A DNA stretch of 60,402 nt from Asterionellopsis glacialis. Taxonomy: Eukaryota; Bacillariophyta; Plagiogrammaphyceae; Rhaphoneidales; Asterionellopsidaceae. Position 1 is the first letter of the stretch. The number at the start of each line of letters is the position of its first letter. Below the pieces are notes generated by a model. The model worked only from the letters and a program-made list of their open reading frames with translations, did no database searches and had not been told where the DNA came from. Shown here in pieces: positions 39,077 through 50,387 of this stretch. The position numbers and the translations under genes are program-made. The stretch is taken from contig WKLE02001216.1 in assembly GCA_014885115.2 (NCBI GenBank), positions 1-60,402 of the forward strand, read 5' to 3'.

Positions 39077-42000
39077 ATGTCGTAAGTAGACACAACGGGC
39101 ATACCGCATCATGCAACAATGATTATTGTTTTTCGAAACGCTCTAACTTATATACTTCTTTTCCTAACAATTAATGATGTAGCGCACGAGGTGGTAAGTT
39201 TTTCCGACCAGGCAAGTTCCTGCGTCCCGAGCATCATGACGACGTGGATTCGTCTGAAGACGAAGATGACTCCGAAGACGAGGAAAAGCCGCAGACCAAA
39301 ACCACAAGTGCGAACTTGTCTTCTGATGACGAGGACGATGAACTCGATGATGATGACGAGGAGGAAGAGGACGATGTGGCCGAAACTACCTCTAGCAAGC
39401 GCAAATCCACAACTTCAGAGGGCGGGACCAAAAAACGACCCAAAACCAGCGCCTTTTTTGATGAGGAAGCTGAAGCTTCAGGAAGTGAAGATGACGACGA
39501 TGATGGCGAAGCTTATGGAACACACCACGACCCAGATGATGTTGTGCGAAAACACTACTCAGAAGAGGATATTCGACGAGAACAATTGGACGATGAAGCT
39601 CGTGAGCTTATCAAACAGCAAGATCGCCGTCGTCAAGAAGCCGGTCAATTCGGGTCAGGAGAGAAGTCAATAGCCGAAATGGCTCGCGATATTGAAGAAA
39701 GACACAAGATGCAACGTCGAATGGTCCCAACGTCACATTTGGACCGTGTCGAAGAAGAGGGACCCGTGGAGGCAAATTATTCCGCAGTATCACAGCAAAG
39801 TTTGGTGCCATCAGTGTCAGATCCTAGTTTATGGATGGTCTCTTGCGCCCCCGGCAAAGAACAAGAATTGATTTATCAGATTATGAATAAATGTACGGCG
39901 TTTGCCAGAAAGGGGCAGCCCCTTGGCATTACATCAGCTGTAGCATCTTCCACCAAGGGCAAAATCTACGTTGAGAGTTACAGCGAACCAGCAGTACTCG
40001 AGGCCATTCAGGGTGTACGTGGTTTGCTTCAGTATTCAATGACGCTCGTACCAATCAATGACATGACAACAGTCATGACGGTTACACCGAAAAAGAAGCC
40101 TGGTAAGTTTTTAATACTTTTAGCTCCCTATTACCTACGTCAAAAGTTCGATGAAGTTCCACTTTCTCACTCACTACTACTTGTCAATTTAATCTACATC
40201 AATCAGTGAAAGTCAACGAATGGGTACGTATGACGCGTGGGCACTACAAGGGCGATTTGGCTCTGGTCAAGGCAGTTAGAGAATCTGGTCTTAAGTGCGT
40301 AATTCAATGTGTCCCTCGTTTAGATTTGACTTTGTCGGATTTACCACCTGAAGAGGCCAGGATTCGTCGCCGGACTGTTCGACCGCCCCAGAAATTTTTC
40401 AATACAGCAGAGTTGGCAGCATTAGGAAAGCATCCGGTCCGACAACGATTCCCAGGTATGGACTTTTGCGATTACTTCGAAGGGAACTATTTTGAGGACG
40501 GATATATGATCAAAGAAGTAACGGTAGGATCAATGATTAAGCCTTGCACAGATGAAGACCCTCCCACCCTAGATGAGTTGCAAAGATTCCGCCGCCGGCA
40601 AAAGGGACGTGGTGACAACCAAGACGATGATGATATGGACGAAAACGAAGGATCTAAAATGGCAGCTTCATTACTTGATGAATTGTCCGAATTGCAAGGG
40701 AAGACAGGACTAGCCAAAACTACGCCAGGAGGAGGCCTTATCATCGGGGACACAATTGAAGTCATTGAGGGTGACTTGGTTGGAATGCGAGGAAAGCTTG
40801 TAAGTATCGACTCCAACGGTTCGACTGTAAAGGTGAAGCCCACAAATAACTCAGTAGACCTTGGAGATACAACTGAGGTCGAATTCCTTACAAGTCAAGT
40901 TCGTAAATACATTCCGATTGGCGTGCATGTCAAGGTTACCGATGGTCGCTATGCAAACGAAACAGGTGTGGTTGTGGCTGTTGAACCACTTGAAGGGGAA
41001 TCGGACTGCACAGCCGTTGTGTTGACGGATGTGACTCACAAAGAAATTTCTGGTAAGTTCGTGTTGAAAAGCTTATAACTCACAATACATAGTATTTGTG
41101 ACTCATTCAAACATATGCTATTGCTATATCTAACCATCTGGCGAATCTTTTTTGTTTTACTAGTGCGCACATCTCAGCTGCGAGAGTCCGCCGAGGTTGC
41201 CTCCGGACAAGATAAATTAGCTGGTTACGAACTACATGATCTTGTAGTCTTAAGTGGTGGTGGGTCTGCGAATGAAACTGGTGTTATTGTTCGGGTGGGA
41301 CGTGAGGACTTTACTGTTATCAACAACCATGGCATTGTTCGTGAGGTTCGCCCTGAAGAATTGCGTGGAAAGCGAAACCAGAGTTCAAATCGAGCTGTTG
41401 CCCTAGATGTACAGGGAAATCAAATTCGCTGCGGCGATTCCGTAAACGTTGCAGAGGGCCCTCACAAGGGGAAAACTGCAACGATCAAACGCATGTCTCG
41501 ATCTCAGCTATTTCTATACTCTCAAACTCGAACGGAGCACGCTGGTATCTTCGTTGTTCGCAGTAGGAGTTGTGTGCTAGCCGGAAATAAGTCTCAAAAT
41601 AGGGGAGGCGCCGGTGATGGTGGAGTCAGCCCATTTTCCACTCCGCGATCACAGTCGGGTGGAGCTGGACCTGTTGGCGGTAGAGGCAAGCGTGACGATG
41701 CCTTGATCGGAAAGACGGTGCGAATCCAGGCCGGTCAATGGAAGGGCTACCTCGGAGCTGTGTCGGATGCCACAGCGACTCATGTGCAGGTAGAATTGCA
41801 TTCTCGGCTCAAGAAGGTCATGGTCGTGAGGGAAAGAGTGGCAGTTGTGGGTGACAAATTTGGAGCAACCGAGGATACGAGCAGAAATGTGCCAACAACC
41901 AATACTGCTGAATCCACAACGACGCCTTTTATTGGAGGCGCGACTCCTATGCATGGTGGAGCAACACCTATGTACGGTGGAGCTACTCCAATGCACGATG

Positions 42001-42665
42001 GTATGAGCGGTGGTGATGATGTTTGGCGTCCTGGTACAATGGATGACAATCCTGTTGGAGAAGAATCTATGGATAACAGAGCAGCAGATGGTGGCTGGGG
42101 ATCAAGCACAACTCAAGATAACCCGTTTGGTGGATCACCATCTGCGGGTGGTGACAGTGGCTGGAGTTCAAATGCTCAGAGCGGAAGTACTTGGGCACCT
42201 ACTACTACCGAAAGTGAGAAACAGGAAGAAAATGGGGGGCAGACATCTACTACAGCACAAGATACCGCTATTTCTAGTGCAAGTACGCAAATCAAACGTG
42301 AAACCACAGATATGGAAGCCGAAGACATGGGCGATGCTGACGAGACAGCTGTTTGGTTTATGGAGCGTGTTTGTGTTCAACTCAAGAATGAAAATGCTGC
42401 TGCCGTCATCAAAGAAATCAACTCGGACAAAACTGCTGTCGTTGAGATGGAGGGTGATAAGTCAACGAAAGTGGTGCGAGTCGGAGAAGTTTCCATGGTA
42501 CCACCTAAGGAACACGATATGGTGTTGGTTACTGGTGGCGCAGATGTCGGTGTTGAGGGAGAACTAGTTTGTGTTGACGGTACGGATGCTATTTTGAAGG
42601 ATGCTAGTGAGGAATTCAAGATTGTTGACTTCGTCCACCTTGCCAAGATTGTGAGTGATGCATAA
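39077..42665 (+). CDS. SPT5: Transcription elongation factor SPT5
   Basis: Exons 39077-39081 (only ATGTC), 39183-40102, 40207-41052 and 41164-42665 give 1090 residues. Introns are 101, 104 and 111 nt. Order of domains: a short basic start (MSARGGKFFRPGKFLRP), a long acidic region (about 30-110), an NGN domain (about 200-295; SLWMVSCAPGKEQELIYQIM, ITSAVASSTKGKIYVESY), then KOW modules (VNEWVRMTRGHYKGDLALV, IIGDTIEVIEGDLVGMRGKL, ALDVQGNQIRCGDSVNVAEG, IGKTVRIQAGQWKGYLGAV). A C-terminal repeat region has GGATPMHG, GGATPMYG and GGATPMHD, the kind phosphorylated by P-TEFb. A final KOW-like module follows. SPT5 with SPT4 clamps RNA polymerase II for processive elongation. The 5-nt first coding exon is unusual but gives the correct frame. 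Confidence 0.95.
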
Positions 42666-43048
42666 AGATACAGCGCACAGTACCTTCATATTAATTAACA
42701 AATATCTATCAGCCGACAAGGACTAAAAAAAAACAGTGTTTGTGATGCATTTGATGCAATCTATTTTTCATTACATAGTAGACTACTGCCCATATTATGA
42801 TAAGACTAGATTTAATAGAGTTCAGGTTAAATCTTCAAAATGCCTACGAGTATTTCCCACCGTAGTCTCTAGTACCGGTAGATACTGACAAAGCACCCTC
42901 CCGAGCGAATGGAGGGAGAAAAATAAAAAATAATTTTTTGAAAAAAAACGCGCATCAGCAATAAACGGCTCGCAAGCTCGAAGCGTGCCTATTTCAACCA
43001 AATCATGGCAGCCGCCGCACAGATCTCTAGAGCCCGTGGTATTTGAAG
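42666..43048. other. Intergenic between SPT5 and the basic coiled-coil gene
   Basis: 383 bases containing the SPT5 3' end and the next promoter. AT-rich A-tract near 42925-42950 (runs of A and T). No feature supported. Confidence 0.55.
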
Positions 43049-43873
43049 ATGCCCCAACCACCAAAGAGACCAAAAACATTGTTGCAACACCGGAAAGATA
43101 TCGAGAGGGAGCAAAAGAGTAGACGAGCAAATAGAAAAAATGCCAAACAGAAACTCAGCGGAAAATCATCGGCGTCGGAATGTCACGATGAAAAGCAACG
43201 GCGAAAGCGTGGAACAGAATCAATGCTAGAAGACGAAGCAAGTTCGAATGCCTGGTATCACCATGGGCAAAAACACGATGGGCAAAGAAAGAAGAGAGCA
43301 GGATGCGACCTGAAACGTGTATCATTGGAGAACAATTATTATGACCGGCAGCAGATTGATGAAACGCCAAGGCAACAATTGACTGTATCAAAAACAAACT
43401 ATGCTGTAGTAAATAACAATGCTCATCACGGGCCGAAAAAAAAAGACGAAAGACAGAGATGGACGGAATTGACAGCAGTTGGTCAAATGCTCGCCGACGA
43501 AGTTCACCTATATTTAAATGCAAAAGATGGGAATGAAAATGCAGTACAAGAAATTTCTGCTGGTGAACGACGGCAACTTACAACCTGGAGTACTTCAGTC
43601 TCGAAACAGATCTACGGAAAAAGCTCAGTCATTTTAGAAAATGTCCGACTTGTAAACGATTTGAAAAAAGCAACAAAGAAAGTAATGCTGCGGAGGGATG
43701 ATCTCATGATAATACGGACCCAAACCAAGCATATCCGTGAAGAAACTGACCGATTACGCAAAGAGATAGACAAAGCTCATAAGGATACTGCTGCAAAAAG
43801 TGGAGCTTCACGATTCCTCTTTGCTCTGCAGAGTTTAGCAAGCATACCCGCAAACTCTGAAGCACAAATATAA
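43049..43873 (+). CDS. Basic coiled-coil protein, unknown (274 aa)
   Basis: Single exon; I start at the ATG at 43049 because the frame upstream only offers TTG. Residues 1-110 are strongly basic with nuclear-signal-like clusters (KRPKTLLQHRKDIEREQK, RRANRKNAKQK). Residues about 145-270 are predicted helical: a conserved-looking block (ERRQLTTWSTSVSKQIYG) is followed by a coiled coil (VNDLKKATKKVMLRRDDLM, EETDRLRKEIDKAHKDT) and a final SRFLFALQSL. The layout of a basic tail, a coiled coil and a short terminal helix recalls inner-kinetochore CENP-U-like subunits, but I see no diagnostic motif and this is speculative. It converges with the Trx-PUB gene with 48 bp between stop codons. Confidence 0.8.
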   Translation: MPQPPKRPKTLLQHRKDIEREQKSRRANRKNAKQKLSGKSSASECHDEKQRRKRGTESMLEDEASSNAWYHHGQKHDGQRKKRAGCDLKRVSLENNYYDRQQIDETPRQQLTVSKTNYAVVNNNAHHGPKKKDERQRWTELTAVGQMLADEVHLYLNAKDGNENAVQEISAGERRQLTTWSTSVSKQIYGKSSVILENVRLVNDLKKATKKVMLRRDDLMIIRTQTKHIREETDRLRKEIDKAHKDTAAKSGASRFLFALQSLASIPANSEAQI

Positions 43874-43921
43874 TGTCAAATACTGTTAACCAAATATAAT
43901 TCAACTTTTACAGTCATCAAT

Positions 43922-46443
43922 TTATTCTTCCCCTTCTTCTTCTTCGGTATCGTATTCATCCTCGTCGTCAGCTTCGGAGTTTGTCGATTCCTCATTTATT
44001 GCCATAGCATCTTCCTCATTTTTGTTGTCTTCTTCGCTTTCATCATCACTGACATCATGTTCATACCACACTCCTCCTCCGCCATCAATTAATTCAGCCT
44101 TGTTGTTGTCGTCCTTTGCATAAATGCCAATGCTTTGCATGGTGTGGCTCCCCCTTTTTTGTTTTCTTTTTGCTGCTGCGCGCTCAGCAAGTTTCCCCCC
44201 AGATGATCCATTACTGTCTTCACGAGATACTTTAATTACTATTGCCGCAGTGGGCATGAGACCATGGTCGCGTAATGACTTCTTCATGGATTCTTCGTCA
44301 GTTGACTTTATTGCTAATCGTTTTGCTGCGCATATGAGTTGCACTTCTTGGTCATCCTCAATGGATACTGGAAGGGCTTCCACAACTGAAGACAAGGGGT
44401 TGTTAGCATTGAGAACAACTTCATGGACTTTCTTTTTCCCATCTAATCTAAGCTTTAATGTACACGCATTTGGGTCAACATCATCTTCCTCTTCCTCTTC
44501 CTCAACATCAGACTCTTCTTCTATTGCTTCTGCAAGCTTTACTCTTTCGATTTCATCTTTTCGCTTCCGAGTTGCAGCTGCAATCAAGTAGCGATTTTTG
44601 TCAATCCACTTGTCGATACAATCTCTCGCCACAACAAATGGTGCAACATTGACAACTTTTTTGCCTTTGCCAAGGACAAGTGAATCTTCACCATCTGAAG
44701 CAAACCCAATACTTTTTAGTACTATAAGGGACATGCACACAAGATAAAGTGAGCACAGAATGAAAGTAGAAGGCTAAATACACAGGCGATTGATACTTAC
44801 TCGTTAAACATGGTGGAAAGGATCCAATCTTAGCGGAGATGACTTTGTTGGCCAGGTTGACTTTACGAAACTTCATATCGTAAGGATTGCGAATAAAATT
44901 TGACATGAGAGATCTCAACACCTTTGCAGAATCTTCAGCTTCGGCCATATCACCACCACAAACATCAACAAGTTCGTCAAGTTTTGACACGGTTCGATCC
45001 TGAAGCCTTTCGCGTGCCGAGAAAGAAAAACCAGCAGCGCCTGCGGTCTTGGCCAATTTTGAAGAAAGTTCTTTGTATTTCTCCTGTTGTTCTTGCGTAA
45101 CTGGAGGGTCGAAGGAAGCTCCGGGCATAAGCAATCCCATCATGAAATTCTTCATAGCCTCCTCACCACGTGGCATTCCCTGAAACATATGAACGATCTG
45201 GCCGTCTTTGATACCGAACACAGTAGGGAGTGAAGTTACCTCCAATGCACTACTCACTGGCCTCTCGTTATCAGTGTTGATCTTTACCAAACGGAATAGA
45301 CCACCCGCCTTTACAGCCATCTCTTCGAGTGCTGGAGTGAGCGCCTTGCACGGACCGCACCAGTCGGCGTAAATATCAAGAAGCACAGGAACCGGAGACT
45401 CCATAACAAGTTTCTGAACATCAGCAGTGGTAGCATCGAAAACTACATCTTCTTTCTTCGCAGGAGGTGGAGGTTTCATTGAATTCCCAGTTGAGGCCGC
45501 CGACGAACTGCCAAGTCCACCTAACCCAGCGCTTGGTGCAACATTGCCCACAGGAGCAGTAGGGTCAAAGTCGGCATTTACTGTCACTGTTTTTAGTTCC
45601 TCTTTCGGTTTTTCAGCTTTCTTCGCCTCAGCCTCTGCTCGAAGGTTTGCCCTAATTTGTGCTTCCTCGTCTTCTTCTAAAGCCTTTGCTTCCTCCTCTT
45701 CGTCCTGCTGATCCGCAATCATAATAGCGCGTGCATCGTCCATATTCAACTCAGCAAATGCTAAAGCCCTGCGACTCAAAAACGGGTCGAAACCTTCTGA
45801 AACAAGTTGTTTGACCTATTTTGACGAAAATAAACAAATTAGTGTACACATGAAAAGGAAAGCTACAAAGTACACATAACTATAAGTTCAGATCACCTAC
45901 CTCTTCAGAATCTTCAGATACTTGTTCAATCATGTCAAGTTCTTGCTGGATCAAACTTCGTGCTGTTCCTTCGTCGAACTTTCGTTCACCATTTGGTTGA
46001 GTTTCAGACGTAGCGCCTAGTGCTGCCAAGGCCAAGTCCTCGTTAACATTCATATCCTTAGCGATCTGAGCAGCAACAGAGCGGATGTTTACCTGGTCCG
46101 TAGTGGATGATTCGGCTTGGGCAGGAGTATCTGGAAGAGGACACACGCCATCTTTACATTCTTCTGATGCTACTTCTGAATCTACCTCAGGTGTTGGTGG
46201 ATCCAAGCCAAGTTTTCGCATGGCTGCCTGGACTTTCTCATCTAGAGAAGGTGCTTCCTTTTCCTCGGTAGCTGCAGCTGAAACATCCGACGTTTGACCA
46301 CCACGTCCGTTCCAAAAGGAGACTTTTCTATTTGCACCCCAAGATACCTTATATGCCGAACGGTCCGTTAAGAGTGGTGCTCCGGCTGCGACTTGGTGAC
46401 ATGTAACAGCTGCAAGTATGAGTGGAAGCTTTCGTTGTACCAT
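43922..46443 (-). CDS. Thioredoxin-PUB-UBX protein with signal peptide, candidate SELMA (sPUB-like) component
   Basis: Exons 45901-46443, 44801-45815 and 43922-44721, introns of 85 and 79 nt, 785 residues. Start is the ATG at 46443; the longer frame upstream begins without ATG support and has no targeting signal. Residues 1-24 form a signal peptide (KLPLILAAVTCHQVAAGAP). Then follow acidic linkers, a UBA-like segment (VKQLVSEGFDPFLSRRALAF, about 182-215), and a thioredoxin domain with intact WCGPC (333-337). A PUB domain spans the second intron (VLRSLMSNFIRNPYDMKFRK to ILKSIGF), and a UBX/ubiquitin-like fold follows (ACTLKLRLDG to TAAIVIKVSRE) before an acidic tail. PUB and UBX domains bind Cdc48/p97. 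A signal peptide without Phe after cleavage fits the periplastidial compartment, where a Cdc48-based import machine (SELMA) works. Location and role are inference. Confidence 0.85.
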
Positions 46444-46888
46444 GATGGTTGCGTGTCTGTTGTTACCTTTCCCTTTGTGAAAGGATGTCGTGATTTTTTT
46501 TCCTAGAGAGTGTGTCTTTTCTTTCTTGTACTTGTACCTTTTTTGTACATCGACACAGAGACTGCCAGGTGGCATCTCATTCACAACTTGATGTGATGTT
46601 GAGAAACAGCGATTTCGAGACAGCTGTATGAATGGAAATCACAAAGAGGATATTATGACGTCATTTATACAGATTATCTTTTACCTTAATCATGTATACA
46701 ATTTCCCGTGTTTTTTTCCACAAGTTTCAATCTTTTCTGTTTTTCGCTCATTAGAGGCTATGGACACACACTTTTCTCTTCTCCCACCACCGAGATGACA
46801 AGAAAAGTGGAGGCTAAGTATACAACACAAGAACAATTTCGAAGTCGACATTCGTAATATCTAAAGAGCACTAGAACCAGGCATTAGT
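46444..46888. other. Divergent promoter region (Trx-PUB and threonine aldolase-like genes)
   Basis: 445 bases between two start codons, containing the TGACGTCA at 46656-46663. No exon seen; an in-frame upstream extension of the Trx-PUB frame reaches 46584 but is not needed. Confidence 0.6.
46656..46663. promoter_or_regulatory. CRE-like TGACGTCA palindrome in a divergent promoter
   Basis: Perfect TGACGTCA in TATGACGTCATT, 213 bp upstream of the Trx-PUB start (46443, minus) and 226 bp upstream of the aldolase start (46889, plus). It could serve either or both genes. Confidence 0.5.
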
Positions 46889-48384
46889 ATGACTAGACTA
46901 CAATTGAATTATATATGGCAAACTATTCTAGTTGCGTTTCATCATTCCACCGCTGCAATAGCAGTACAGTCGGAAACACATTTTTTACAAAGGCCACATC
47001 CTGTGAAAACTCCATCGGAAATGCTTGCGTCGATAGCAGAAGATTGCAAAACTTTAGGAATTGAATCCAACGATGTGTATGGTGATTTTCACATAGGTAA
47101 GATATTTTGTCGCAATAGTGCTAAAGTGGCATGTTCGTTTTTATTCTGAATGTCTTAACAATCAGTTTTCTAAATAGACAACAGAGAAGATTCATACTTG
47201 AGAAGTTTCGAAGCAGAAGTGGCACAAGACTTTGGTATGGAAGACGCCGTGTTTATGCCAAGTGGTGTTATGGCACAAAGTATTGCCCTTTTGATACATT
47301 CAAAAGGTCGCAAGCGCTTTGCATGTCACCACTCTTCGCATTTATTGTTGCATGAAGAAGACGGATACAAGGATCTTCTACACATGGACGCCTTGACCGT
47401 ATCTACAAAAGAAAAACTTATGCCATATGGGTATGGTGTAGCTCCCCTGATGTTGGAAGATGTTGCTAACGCGCTTGAGATCTTGAAATCTGATGAAAGG
47501 CTTAAAAAGGCTGGGGATGTGTTGTCTACATTAATACTAGAACTCCCTCACCGTGAACTGGGTGGAAAGTTGACCCCTTGGGATGAGGTCGAACAAATCA
47601 GTCAACTATGCATTGAAGAAGGTATTCATTTTCATTGCGATGGAGCCCGCATATTTGAGGCTAGCGCAGGCTACGGGTACGAAAGATCGTTTACATCGAA
47701 AGATTGTTTACATCGAAAGATGTTGTTTTCGCCTTTCCTGATAAATATGAGGCTAACGATTTGTTTGCATTTCTTTTCTTTGCTAATCTGGTAAGCAGTC
47801 TCGCATTGTCAGAATTAGCCAAACCTTTTGATTCAGTTTACATCTCTTTCTATAAAGGATTAGGAGGTATTTCCGGCGCAATGTTGTTGGGTAGTTCAAC
47901 TTTTTGTGCGGAGGCTAGAAAGTGGCTACGACGATTCGGTGGGAATCTTTACACACTTGCTCCATATGCTGCATCAGGGTGGTCAGGCTACAAAAGGCAC
48001 GTAAAGGGTAAAGGCAGAGTGGCGACATTTGAAGAAAAACAAGAAAAATTGGTTCGTATAGTAAAGCATCTGTCAAACATGGAAGATGTATCATCAATAT
48101 TGTCGTTTGATCCACCTACTCCTGAAACAAATATGTTCCATGGACTTCTTCGAGCTTCCGCCAAGGAATGCTTAGAAGCAAGTAATAAGGTAGAAGAGCA
48201 AATTGGAATTTCCGTTTTGAGCCGAGTTCGTGATATTGATGAGACTGATCCTGCTTTTGACTGTGGGTTTCGATCAAAATTCGAATTGGCAATGGGTGAT
48301 ACGAATTTTTTAATCGAAGATGAAGCATACTACATAGGTTGGAATGACCTGGCCAAAGAATTAAAAGGAACAAAAGCTAGCTAG
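46889..48384 (+). CDS. Threonine aldolase-like PLP-dependent enzyme
   Basis: Exons 46889-47096, 47178-47676 and 47799-48384, introns 81 and 122 nt, 430 residues. Fold-type I beta-eliminating lyase/threonine aldolase family: the N-terminal part contains GDFHIDNREDSYLRSFEAEV, then AVFMPSGVMAQSIAL, the cofactor-stacking region HHSSHLLLHEEDGY, the Asp in HCDGARIFEA, and the PLP-binding Lys in SFYKGLGGISGAMLLG. Family members cleave threonine or allo-threonine to glycine and acetaldehyde; substrate specificity here is unproven. The first 25 residues (MTRLQLNYIWQTILVAFHHS) are hydrophobic and could be a signal or mitochondrial sequence. The second exon-intron boundary was chosen because GGC TAC GG plus T CTC GCA rejoins the frame and restores the family spacing. 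Intron 2 contains a short tandem repeat (CGAAAGAT..GTTTACAT). Confidence 0.88.
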
Positions 48385-48536
48385 TCGATTAATTTTTCAT
48401 TTAAGTATATTTTCAATGCAATTGTGGCAAGGATGATCAACCAATGGCCTCTAACTCTCCTAACGAGCTTGACAGACAAGAAATTCTTACTCTATCAGCA
48501 CATAAGAATCTACAAGAGCCATCTTTTCACTGGTCC
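48385..48536. other. Short convergent intergenic region
   Basis: 152 bases between two stop codons. Nothing else seen. Confidence 0.6.
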
Positions 48537-49349
48537 TTAATGTTTTTGATCATTTCCTAAGCTTCGTTTTGGTCTCCCCGAAAATGTTGCTCCAACACGT
48601 CGTCGTTTCCACCACGGGAGCTTTTCAAATGGAGATTCAACAACATTCCGCAGTAAAGTGCCACGAGTGAGGCGACCCATTCTTTTCCCATGCGGATATC
48701 CGCAAACGTTGCGAATAGCAGCTGTCCCGTAACGGCCTGATACATGGCATGAAAGCTTGATGTGTACTTCCTGCAAAATTTGTTCCTCGACCGCCTGTTC
48801 ATCACTTTGCATGTTTCTATAAAGTTTCTTTTTCTGAACCCGAGGATATGTTTCTAGTTCCAACTCATCAAAATGACGATCTGTGATACAATATGGATTT
48901 GGACGTAGTGACCATTCACCTCTCAGTGGCAAATGTGGGCATGGTACTTCTTGTTGTTGACCTTCCGATGATACTCCCATTATATCCTGTTCTTTCGGCT
49001 TCAAAGAAAATGTTCCATTCGGAAAAAGTGATAAATGACATTTCAATGATTTTCTTCTCAAAACTCCAATTTTTGCTGATAATAAATAATCGTCACTTTT
49101 CATTCCTTTTTCTATTGCTTCTTCGCTGAGAGGAAACAAAATATTTGGCTCATCACCTCTATAATTCAAAGAAACATCCCAATCTTGAACTACCTGTTCA
49201 TAGGCATCTATCAACCTAGCATCACAATTTTTGACAAGACATGAGACTGACAAGAGCAACAAAAGTTGTATGAAGGATAGAAATGATGATCCGTGTCTTC
49301 GTTTTGAAATTTGTTTCCTAGTAGACGTAGTCAACATAGAATACATCAT
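48537..49349 (-). CDS. Secreted or ER protein of unknown function (270 aa)
   Basis: Single exon, 270 residues from the ATG at 49349. After a basic start, residues about 22-44 form a hydrophobic signal or anchor (SFLSFIQLLLLLSVSCLVKN). The mature part is basic and contains several Cys and one sequon-like NGTF; conserved-looking blocks are LPLRGEWSLRPNPYCITDRH and HIKLSCHVSGRYG. The end is strongly basic (WWKRRRVGATF, RPKRSLG). I do not recognise the family. The segment combining GEWSLRPNPYCITDR with a beta-rich pattern could be a small lipocalin- or CIA30-like barrel, which is speculation. It shares a divergent promoter with ribosomal P1. Confidence 0.78.
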   Translation of the reverse strand: MMYSMLTTSTRKQISKRRHGSSFLSFIQLLLLLSVSCLVKNCDARLIDAYEQVVQDWDVSLNYRGDEPNILFPLSEEAIEKGMKSDDYLLSAKIGVLRRKSLKCHLSLFPNGTFSLKPKEQDIMGVSSEGQQQEVPCPHLPLRGEWSLRPNPYCITDRHFDELELETYPRVQKKKLYRNMQSDEQAVEEQILQEVHIKLSCHVSGRYGTAAIRNVCGYPHGKRMGRLTRGTLLRNVVESPFEKLPWWKRRRVGATFSGRPKRSLGNDQKH

Positions 49350-49716
49350 CCATTACCGGGGTTTTATTTTTATCTGTAATTGCAAACTGTAGCACCTAGT
49401 CTTCTAGAGAGACCCCAGTGCAATCATCAACCGAAATGATCATCGATGGCACAGGTTGTAGTCCTACTTTTAGCACAGTTATTATTATTATATATAATAA
49501 GGCTAATTATTTATCCCTCGATTTTCTTCCTTATAGCATGATTTTTTGTAAAACGCTGAGGAGTTTCCATTTTTTACCTGTTACTTACTAATCGTACTTG
49601 CTTCGTTCGTGTGGATCGATAATACAAGAGAAAGCACGTTTCGTTCCTTTATGGCATTACAGACTCAAGCTGTCGATCGACTTAAACGTGCCTGAGTGTA
49701 GTCAAACGAAATAACA
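49350..49716. other. Divergent promoter region (unknown secreted protein and P1)
   Basis: 367 bases between start codons. A TCTTCTAGAGAGACC word lies near 49400. No exon seen. Confidence 0.55.
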
Positions 49717-50387
49717 ATGGATAAGCTAAGCAAAGCACAGAAGGACGAGTACGCCACGGCCTTCGCCATTTTGGCTCTTTACGATGGAGGTGTAAGTTTT
49801 GCATTGAATGCTTCGAATGAAAATATGAAATGAACGCCATGGCCTACTAGATCACCTCCGAACCAAAATTATTGAGGGGTGTAGGAGATATTTCGTAGAT
49901 TTCTACGGTGGCAGTATTGAGAGCTCATAACCCGAGGGTTGCTTTATTTGCTGTTGAGACAATGTTGTCGCGTATAAACATGTCGACGACAACGTCGAAA
50001 CTTCCTAACTAGGAATATGGGCAACTTTATTTTATTGCTTTGTACGCTAACTCACAATTATTTTGCCTTTCTTTTATGAATAAACCTGTACAGGCTGATA
50101 TCACCTCTGAACAAATCAGTGCTCTTCTTGAGGCCACTGGCAACACCGAAGTTGAGGCTTTTTACCCTATTATCTTCGCTAACTACTTGTCAGATCCTGC
50201 GAAGGTTGCTGAACTGATCACCACACCAGGTGGTGCCGGAGGCGGGGGCGCTGGTGGCGGCGGAGGAGGCGGAGATGCCGGTGGTGCTGCTGAAGAAGAA
50301 GAGGAGGAAGAAAAGGAGGAGGAAGAAGAAGCAGACATTGGTGGCGGTATGGATATGTTCGGAGGTGACGACGGTGGAGACTACTAA
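49717..50387 (+). CDS. RPLP1: 60S acidic ribosomal protein P1
   Basis: Exons 49717-49791 and 50094-50387, joined across a 302-nt intron (GTAAGT...TGTACAG), give 122 residues. The N-terminal helical domain reads MDKLSKAQKDEYATAFAILA, then GADITSEQISALLEATG and EVEAFYPIIFANYL, matching P1 rather than P2. A Gly-rich hinge (about 75-95), an acidic run of Glu and a tail GGMDMFGGDDGGDY follow. P1 pairs with P2 on the P0 stalk of the large ribosomal subunit and recruits translational GTPases through its C-terminal tail. The tail differs from the animal and fungal DDDMGFGLFD sequence, so the factor-binding end is diverged. The intron is longer than most in the window. Confidence 0.95.

Noticed and set aside
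39119..39673. 184-codon frame at the start of SPT5
   Set aside because: It begins in SPT5 intron 1 and then reads the acidic domain out of frame (Met/Arg/Lys-rich shadow).
43049..43873. Assignment as CENP-U
   Set aside because: Only overall layout fits; no diagnostic residues could be identified, so the gene is left as unknown.
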